Assembly: GCA_000753945.1 (NCBI GenBank)
Contig: JQOA01000006.1
Location: 1 to 11,774, forward strand
Source: Smithella sp. D17
Lineage (GTDB): Bacteria; Desulfobacterota; Syntrophia; Syntrophales; Smithellaceae
DNA length: 11,774 nucleotides
Reading direction: 5' to 3'
The notes under the pieces are model-generated. The model worked only from the letters and a program-made list of their open reading frames with translations. It was not told where the DNA came from and searched no databases. Every line of letters begins with the position of its first letter. Position 1 is the stretch's first letter. The position numbers and the translations under genes were made by a program. Positions 6,912 through 11,774 of the stretch are shown here, piece after piece.

Positions 6912-8106
6912 GAGATAGATACTCCGCGCAGGACTGCGCCGCTGCATGGGCTGTGGCCAGCGCCAGGCCATGACCGCATCCGTTTTTCAGTATTTCCGTT
7001 TCGGCCAGAATCCCGCCGCATAAAAAGATATTGTTCCACGGAGAATCAGCCGGACGCATGGATGAATCAACAATGATACCGGCTCTGCCGATACCATGAT
7101 TCAGAGAGAAATAATCATTGTCGAACCAGGTTTCGCGCGGTCCGGAAATGTGTACCGGCAGATTAAATACATTTTCCGTAATGTCCTGGCGTGTGGCGGT
7201 CAGACCGCCGCCGACAAAAGAACCTGTGCCCAGAATAAAAGCTCTGGCGTTAATGCTGTTGGGCCTTCCTTCAGAATGCGTAGTCACTGCTTCAATAAGC
7301 TTTCCTGTTTTTTCTGTTCCAACCACAGGCCATGCCCAGTAGATAGCGCCTCCTTTTTTGCGAAAGTATTTTTTCAGCGCGTTAAAAAGTCTTCTGCCGG
7401 GCATGGAGGGCGGAATAGTTGGAATTTCAAAGACGGGTTTTCCCATGAGAACCGCTATGGAGTTGACAATTTCACTTGCCGATTCCAGACCGGCAACAGC
7501 GGGTAGGGCAATTTTATCTTCATCAATGCGAAGTTTGTCCATCCAAATGATAAATCTTTCAAAGAAATTTTTGTCCTCGAAGCGTGAGGCAATACTCATG
7601 ATACTGTAAACGCCGGCATCAAATACCGAAAAGTTGGTATTCTTGCGTCTCGATACAATATATCCGGGATAAAAATCTTTTATTCCTTTGAAAGTAACTA
7701 TATGGATACTGTCTGTATTATTCTGAGGCGCCGCTTCCATCGTTGAAGGAACAAGGCAGGAAGTTTTAAATGTGCCCAAAGCAGAAACAACAGAACGGTT
7801 TTTTTCGATAGAGCCTGCATAGGGCATGCCCATATCCATCATCACCGTTTGAAAATAATTCAATGACTGCCGGATAGTTTTTTCGTCAACAAGATGAAAG
7901 GGATGTTCCGGCGGGAGATTTTTTATACCCGTAAGAGGATTTTCATCGCAGGAGCATACATCAATGCAGCCGGTGGAAAGACAGGCCGTCGGTTCTCCGG
8001 TGGTAACAAGGGCGACATTGAAACCGCGTTCGGCGAGCAGTGCTCCAGTTGTAAGACCAGCCGCACCGGCTCCTATAATAACAACATCATATTCGGTAAC
8101 GCTCAT
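6901..8106 (-). CDS. glpB: Anaerobic glycerol-3-phosphate dehydrogenase subunit B
   Basis: A 401-aa flavoprotein subunit (E. coli GlpB is 419 aa) that partners GlpA in oxidising sn-glycerol-3-phosphate to DHAP. The N-terminal FAD-binding motif is YDVVIIGAGAAGL (G12, G14, G17), followed by a TGCIDV segment near 45-50 typical of GlpB. The C-terminus has the second nucleotide-binding strand (NNIFLCGGILAETEI) and a GCGHGLALATAHAAA helix. The frame is open to 8181 inside glpA, but the ATG at 8106 gives the family N-terminus and overlaps the glpA stop as ATGA, implying translational coupling. It also overlaps glpC by 11 bp. No internal disruption or missing motif is visible. Confidence 0.93.
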   Translation of the reverse strand: MSVTEYDVVIIGAGAAGLTTGALLAERGFNVALVTTGEPTACLSTGCIDVCSCDENPLTGIKNLPPEHPFHLVDEKTIRQSLNYFQTVMMDMGMPYAGSIEKNRSVVSALGTFKTSCLVPSTMEAAPQNNTDSIHIVTFKGIKDFYPGYIVSRRKNTNFSVFDAGVYSIMSIASRFEDKNFFERFIIWMDKLRIDEDKIALPAVAGLESASEIVNSIAVLMGKPVFEIPTIPPSMPGRRLFNALKKYFRKKGGAIYWAWPVVGTEKTGKLIEAVTTHSEGRPNSINARAFILGTGSFVGGGLTATRQDITENVFNLPVHISGPRETWFDNDYFSLNHGIGRAGIIVDSSMRPADSPWNNIFLCGGILAETEILKNGCGHGLALATAHAAAQSCAEYLSHEL

Positions 8107-9605
8107 TTGGATTTCTCCATGGCCAGAATTCCCAGATATATATATTCCACAAGCTGTTCTTCGCGAAGTTGGTCTCCCCACAGAGCATGCCTGATGCCTT
8201 TATATCGGCGCTGGAGAAAATTGCGCAGTATTTCCATGGACTGTTCTGGAGATATAACACTCATGTCGTTCATGATGCCCAGCGCGCGGAAAGTACAGAA
8301 ACCTCCCTGACATGGTCCCATGCCCAGGCGTGTCCGATGCTGGATATCGCCTACATTGCGCGTTGATGTCTGTTTGATTATCCTTTCCACATCCCCCCTG
8401 GTGACAAGTTCACATTCGCAAACGATATTTTTTAAATCTGCCAGACGTTTGGCAAGAGGATAACCGCTCAACTCTTCCTGTCCGTCCAATGATATTTCTG
8501 CCGTTTCGCATGTTTTCTTAAGATTAAAAGAAGCCATTATTGTATCAACCATCTTCTCTGCCATCAGCCGGAAGGTGGAGAGTTTTCCTCCCACGATACT
8601 GTATAAGCCGTTTTCATGGTTGATAATACGGAAGCCGCGAGAAATTTCATGGCTGTCTATTTTTTGGGATTTGAGCAGCGGACGGACACCCGAAAATGCC
8701 CTGATGATACGGGTATTGTTGAAATGCGGAATCATTCGCCCCGCCTCGCTGATGATGGTATCTACTTCGGGATACTCAATACTGATTCTATCCGGATCTT
8801 CCACGCTCAGCGATGTTGTTCCGGCCAGACATACAGCTTCATTGGGCACGATTATATCACCGTCGGAAGGATGTCTTAGTCTGCTAATTACCATGTTGGT
8901 CAGACGGTGATTCGTGATGACCAGAGACCCTTTCACCAGAGTCATCGGCACTTCGGAACCCGCAAGAGATGCAATTATGTTGGCCCAGGCACCGGTAGCG
9001 TTAATGATAATATTGCCGTGAATTTCTTTATTCATTCCTGTTGATTGATCAATGGCTTTGATACCGATGCAACGGCCGTGTGCTTTGATAATTTCAGTGA
9101 CCTTATGCCGTGTGAAAATAATTCCACCGCGTAGCTCGGAAGTTCGAATATTGAGCAGGCAAAGACGAAACGGATCAATGGAGCAATCGGGAACTCTGAT
9201 TGCTTCCTCGATTTCAGGATTTAAGTTGGGTACCAAATCAAAGGCTTTGGTTGAGGAAAGAACTTCGGCGGGAATGCCCACTTCCTCACAACCCTTGAGA
9301 AATACTTCCCGGAAACGTTTGGAATCGCCGGGCAGGCGAACGAACAAACCACCTGTTTGTTCGACGCATTTTTTCCCGATTCTTCGAAGAATAAGATTTT
9401 CTTCATAACATTCACGGGCAGCTTGCGGGTCGGTAACCGCATATCTTCCTCCGCTGTGCAGAAGACCGTGGCAGGCGCCTGTGGCTCCCGCCGCGAAGTC
9501 GCCCTTTTCCACAAGACAATGGGGAATGCCACGCAGTGCCAGATCCCGGGCAATTCCGCAACCGGTCGCTCCACCGCCAATAATAATCACATCCGTTTTA
9601 ATCAT
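8103..9605 (-). CDS. glpA: Anaerobic glycerol-3-phosphate dehydrogenase subunit A (catalytic, FAD and [2Fe-2S]-type C-terminal domain)
   Basis: The 500-aa catalytic subunit converts sn-glycerol-3-phosphate to DHAP with FAD. The FAD motif is at the N-terminus (VIIIGGGATGCGIARDL, G10-G15), followed by the GlpA/GlpD-family stretch GACHGLLHSGGRYA (43-56) and GGKLSTFR (339-346) near the end of the DAO domain. A BFD-like iron-sulfur domain follows with C396, C398, C432 and C437 (CEC and GPCQGGFC), a feature of GlpA absent from aerobic GlpD. It is about 40 residues shorter than the E. coli protein (about 542 aa), the difference lying mostly in the C-terminal part. The ATG at 9605 has AGGA close upstream. 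Only about 22 bp separate the start from the edge of a palindromic repeat that lies between this gene and glpK. Expected in a GlpABC complex bound to the inner membrane through GlpC. Confidence 0.94.
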   Translation of the reverse strand: MIKTDVIIIGGGATGCGIARDLALRGIPHCLVEKGDFAAGATGACHGLLHSGGRYAVTDPQAARECYEENLILRRIGKKCVEQTGGLFVRLPGDSKRFREVFLKGCEEVGIPAEVLSSTKAFDLVPNLNPEIEEAIRVPDCSIDPFRLCLLNIRTSELRGGIIFTRHKVTEIIKAHGRCIGIKAIDQSTGMNKEIHGNIIINATGAWANIIASLAGSEVPMTLVKGSLVITNHRLTNMVISRLRHPSDGDIIVPNEAVCLAGTTSLSVEDPDRISIEYPEVDTIISEAGRMIPHFNNTRIIRAFSGVRPLLKSQKIDSHEISRGFRIINHENGLYSIVGGKLSTFRLMAEKMVDTIMASFNLKKTCETAEISLDGQEELSGYPLAKRLADLKNIVCECELVTRGDVERIIKQTSTRNVGDIQHRTRLGMGPCQGGFCTFRALGIMNDMSVISPEQSMEILRNFLQRRYKGIRHALWGDQLREEQLVEYIYLGILAMEKSK

Positions 9606-9922
9606 TTGATCCTACACTTCTTTTTTTGTCATTGCGAGTTCACGGCAGTGAACGTGGCAATCTTTATGACGTGGAGTAGATACGAGATTGCTTCGGTCGT
9701 TTCACTCCCTCCTAAGAAACTTCAATGAGCAATCCCCCTCTTTTCTAAAGAGGGGTCAGGGGAGATTTTACGGAATTGCACCGATTGAAAAATCCCCCTC
9801 AATCCCCCTTAAAAAAGACATAATGGAAGAAGAAACCGTGTAAAAATAGATCAGTTTCTTCCATTAATAACCCAGTGCATAGCATCGGGTAAATTGCTCG
9901 CAAAGACATTGTGACACAGTAT
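9606..9922. other. 317-bp intergenic region between glpA and glpK, almost filled by a composite palindromic repeat
   Basis: No plausible coding sequence is present. The stretch is dominated by the repeat element at 9628-9907, and I see no tRNA. No clear glpA promoter was found either, so glpA is either transcribed through from glpK or from something inside the repeat. Confidence 0.7.
9628..9907. repeat. composite MITE/REP-like palindromic element with imperfect terminal inverted repeats
   Basis: The ends are GTCATTGCGAG (9628-9638) and CTCGCAAAGAC (9897-9907), which match as inverted repeats at 10 of 11 positions. Inside lie several hairpins: TTCAC/GTGAA (9639-9643/9648-9652); GCAATCT/AGATTGC (9657-9663/9685-9691); a perfect 9-bp stem CCCCTCTTT/AAAGAGGGG (9735-9743/9747-9755); an imperfect pairing of 9750-9769 with 9789-9811; and a 13-bp stem with a 3-nt bulge (9821-9836/9854-9866). 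The module AATCCCCCT occurs three times in direct orientation (9731, 9791, 9801). The GTCATTGCGAG and AATCCCCCT families are both, to my memory, common dispersed intergenic repeats; here one seems nested in the other. No transposase and no obvious target-site duplication are visible. Confidence 0.65.
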
Positions 9923-11422
9923 TTATGCTTCTTCCTCCCATTTCATCGCGCGTTTCACCGCCTTTTTCCAGTCATCATAGAGTTTCCGGCGCTTATCTTC
10001 ACTCATTGCCGGATTAAATCGACGATCTATCTTACGTCTTTGAACAATCATGGATTGATCCTTCCAGAAGCCCACCGCCAAACCCGCCAGATAGGCCGCG
10101 CCCATTGCCGTGGTTTCAATAACTTTTGGCCGTTCCACGGGAACGCCCAAAATATCCGACTGAAACTGCATGAGAAAATCATTGGCACAGGCGCCGCCGT
10201 CCACGCGCAGTTCACATAAATCCAATCCGCATTCATTGCGCATCAGTTCCAGAATATCCCTGGTTTGATAGGCAATGGATTCCAGTGTCGCGCGGATAAT
10301 ATGATTTCTTGTCGTTCCCCGGGTCAATCCTAGAATCGCGCCGCGCGCATACATATCCCAGTAAGGAGCGCCCAGTCCCACAAATGCCGGAACAACGTAA
10401 ACACCGAGTGAATCTTCAACCCTTGTCGCAAAATACTCGCTGTCTTTTGCATCATAGATGAGTTTCATGCTGTCGCGCAGCCACTGGATGGCGGCGCCGG
10501 CAACAAAAATGCTTCCTTCCAGTGCATATTCAACCTTGTTGTTTATTCCCCAGGCGATGGTGGTCAAAAGGCCATTTTTCGAATGAACAAGCTTTTCACC
10601 GGTCAGCATCAGCATAAAACAGCCGGTACCGTAAGTATTCTTGACCATTCCCGGAGTATAGCAGGCCTGTCCGAAAAGGGCCGCCTGCTGATCCCCAGCG
10701 TCTCCGGCGATAGGTATTTCCGCTCCAAACAGCCGGGCATCCGTATAACCGTAAACCTCACTGGAAGGCTTTACTTCCGGTAACATTGACACCGGAATGT
10801 CCAATGCTTTTAATATTTTTTTATCCCATTTCAGTTCTTTGATATTATAAAGCATTGTGCGGGAAGCATTACTATAGTCGGTCACGTGAACTTTCCCTTT
10901 TGTCAGATTCCAGATCAGCCAGGTGTCAATGTTGCCGAAAAGAAGCTCGCCGTTTTGTGCTTTTTTTCTGACCCCTTCAACATTGTCGAGTATCCATTTT
11001 ACTTTCGTCCCCGAGAAATAAGCATCTACGACCAATCCTGTGTTTTCCCTTATATAATTTTCTAATCCCTTAGATTTTAATTCGTTGCATATTCCTGCTG
11101 TGCGGCGACACTGCCAGACAATAGCATTGTAAACAGGCTTTCCCGTTTGTCTGTCCCAAACCACCGTTGTTTCGCGTTGATTTGTTATGCCGATGGCGGC
11201 TATTTCATTCGGAGCGATAGCGGTAGTCGCTAGAATTTCGCTGATAACTCCACTTTGCGATCCCCATATTTCCATGGGGTCATGTTCCACCCATCCAGCT
11301 TTAGGATAGATTTGCGTAAATTCTTTTTGTGCTTTGCCCGCAACATTTCCCTTACGGTCATATAAGATGGCGCGTGAACTGGTGGTTCCCTGATCAAGAG
11401 ACAAAACATAAGATTTTTTCAT
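9923..11422 (-). CDS. glpK: Glycerol kinase
   Basis: A 499-aa cytoplasmic FGGY-family kinase (E. coli 502 aa) that phosphorylates glycerol with ATP to sn-glycerol-3-phosphate, the substrate of the adjacent GlpABC. N-terminal phosphate-binding motif LDQGTTSSRA has D10; glycerol-binding residues R83-E84 (NQRET) and W103 (WQCRRT) are present, as is the catalytic-base region AGDQQAALFGQ (D244). The C-terminal DGGACAND and WKKAVKRAMKWEEE segments are conserved. At the regulatory loop, residue 230 is Arg where Firmicute enzymes carry the PTS-phosphorylated His, and residue 235 is Glu where E. coli has the Arg that binds fructose-1,6-bisphosphate. The ATG at 11422 is preceded by TTAGGAG at 7-nt spacing; the frame stays open to 11527 but those residues are not family-like. 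First gene of the minus-strand cluster. Confidence 0.96.
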   Translation of the reverse strand: MKKSYVLSLDQGTTSSRAILYDRKGNVAGKAQKEFTQIYPKAGWVEHDPMEIWGSQSGVISEILATTAIAPNEIAAIGITNQRETTVVWDRQTGKPVYNAIVWQCRRTAGICNELKSKGLENYIRENTGLVVDAYFSGTKVKWILDNVEGVRKKAQNGELLFGNIDTWLIWNLTKGKVHVTDYSNASRTMLYNIKELKWDKKILKALDIPVSMLPEVKPSSEVYGYTDARLFGAEIPIAGDAGDQQAALFGQACYTPGMVKNTYGTGCFMLMLTGEKLVHSKNGLLTTIAWGINNKVEYALEGSIFVAGAAIQWLRDSMKLIYDAKDSEYFATRVEDSLGVYVVPAFVGLGAPYWDMYARGAILGLTRGTTRNHIIRATLESIAYQTRDILELMRNECGLDLCELRVDGGACANDFLMQFQSDILGVPVERPKVIETTAMGAAYLAGLAVGFWKDQSMIVQRRKIDRRFNPAMSEDKRRKLYDDWKKAVKRAMKWEEEA

Positions 11423-11430
11423 ATTCGTAC

Positions 11431-11445
11431 TCCTAACAATTAGGA
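11431..11445 (-). promoter_or_regulatory. inverted repeat covering the glpK ribosome-binding site
   Basis: TCCTAA (11431-11436) and TTAGGA (11440-11445) form a perfect 6-bp inverted repeat with a 3-nt spacer. On the minus-strand transcript the 3' arm contains the AGGA of the glpK Shine-Dalgarno sequence, so a hairpin would mask it. It could equally be a DNA operator or chance. Confidence 0.5.
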
Positions 11446-11710
11446 TGTTGATGATCATGCAGGTGCGGCCAGTATTGCATAATGCTTTGTATTTGCAAAT
11501 AAAAAAGTGACTACCGTTCCCGAACAAATGATGTCATAACCAGGCTTAAGATGATGCCAATGAAAGAAGGATTAATAATTGTTTCTTTTAATAAATGTTG
11601 GTATCAACTTTTCGGGGGAAATTACGCGATAAAATGCTACTCGATAAGTGCTTGAAAAATAAAGATAAAAACTTATTTATTAATAATATAAAAATAATTT
11701 AATTTTTTTC

Positions 11711-11739
11711 TTGACACATTCGTAAAGAGGGAGTAGAAT
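11711..11739 (+). promoter_or_regulatory. near-consensus sigma70 promoter with AT-rich upstream tract, reading out of the window
   Basis: A perfect -35 TTGACA (11711-11716), an ideal 17-bp spacer and TAGAAT (11734-11739, 5/6 to consensus). The roughly 40 bp upstream (11668-11710) are almost pure A/T and could act as an UP element. Transcription would start near 11746 and run to the right, divergent from glpK, so the driven gene is outside the window. Confidence 0.72.
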
Positions 11740-11774
11740 TCCGCTTCTGTTCGTTTGAAGTTTGTTTGAAATTA

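Larger units (their letters stand above)
11423..11774. other. 352-bp non-coding region upstream of glpK, up to the window end
   Basis: No convincing coding sequence. It holds the inverted repeat over the glpK ribosome-binding site, perfect palindromes ATGATCAT (11451-11458) and ATTTGCAAAT (11491-11500) that could be operator sites, a very AT-rich tract (about 11660-11710), and a strong plus-strand promoter near the right end. I could not find a good sigma70 promoter for glpK on the minus strand; the nearest matches are weak. Confidence 0.6.

Noticed and set aside
6912..6971. Extended glpC N-terminus overlapping glpB by 71 bp.
   Set aside because: The extra residues are basic and unlike GlpC; the ATG at 6911 gives the canonical N-terminus.
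9656..9691. Hairpin in the glpK-glpA gap considered as part of a tRNA or riboswitch.
   Set aside because: The 7-bp stem has a 21-nt loop and no cloverleaf or known riboswitch core; it is better explained as an arm of the GTCATTGCGAG-type repeat.
9735..9755. Nine-bp perfect stem considered as a rho-independent terminator for glpK.
   Set aside because: On the minus strand it is followed by GATTGCTCATTG and not by a U-tract; on the plus strand it is followed by TCAGGGG. It is a repeat module.
9620..9914. Target-site duplication flanking the composite repeat.
   Set aside because: The left flank is a T-run and the right flank is ATTGTGACA; no matching direct repeat is visible.
4699..11422. CRISPR array, phage genes, toxin-antitoxin or insertion-sequence transposase within the cluster.
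   Set aside because: No regularly spaced repeats and no such protein motifs were seen; the overlapping frames inside the glp genes are shadows of the real coding strand.

Overview
The window looks like chromosomal DNA from an anaerobic Gram-negative bacterium, most likely a deltaproteobacterial (Desulfobacterota) lineage. This rests on a membrane-linked, quinone-reducing GlpABC-type glycerol-3-phosphate dehydrogenase instead of aerobic GlpD, an outer-membrane-type lipoprotein, and short palindromic intergenic repeats of kinds I recall from such genomes. The taxon is an inference; no rRNA or other marker gene lies inside the window.

Region 1 (about 54-3680) is a monovalent-cation module. A CPA2-type cation:proton antiporter with a C-terminal TrkA-N (RCK) domain is encoded on the minus strand. 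Divergent from it is an MthK-like two-helix potassium channel with TrkA-N and TrkA-C domains, followed 15 bp later by a small lipoprotein. The roughly 230-bp divergent region carries a good sigma70-type promoter for the antiporter and a weaker one for the channel.

Region 2 (about 3689-11422) is a minus-strand glycerol / three-carbon-phosphate cluster, in transcription order glpK, glpA, glpB, glpC, an lsrF-like thiolase/aldolase and a zinc-dependent medium-chain dehydrogenase. GlpK makes glycerol-3-phosphate. GlpABC oxidises it to dihydroxyacetone phosphate (DHAP) and passes electrons toward the quinone pool. LsrF of E. coli makes DHAP plus acetyl-CoA from the phosphorylated AI-2 breakdown product, so both routes would meet at DHAP. 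The glpA/glpB and lsrF/dehydrogenase pairs overlap by 4 bp (ATGA) and glpB/glpC by 11 bp. The glpC-lsrF gap is about 146 bp and holds a possible weak terminator and promoter. No glycerol facilitator (glpF), glpR-like regulator or other lsr gene is present. The lipoprotein and dehydrogenase genes converge with only 8 bp between their stop codons.

Non-coding highlights: a roughly 280-bp composite palindromic repeat with imperfect terminal inverted repeats sits between glpK and glpA; a perfect 6-3-6 inverted repeat overlaps the glpK ribosome-binding site; and a near-consensus sigma70 promoter with an AT-rich upstream tract points out of the right-hand end of the window. The most interesting system-level point is the orphan LsrF-like enzyme and its dehydrogenase partner attached to an anaerobic glycerol operon.
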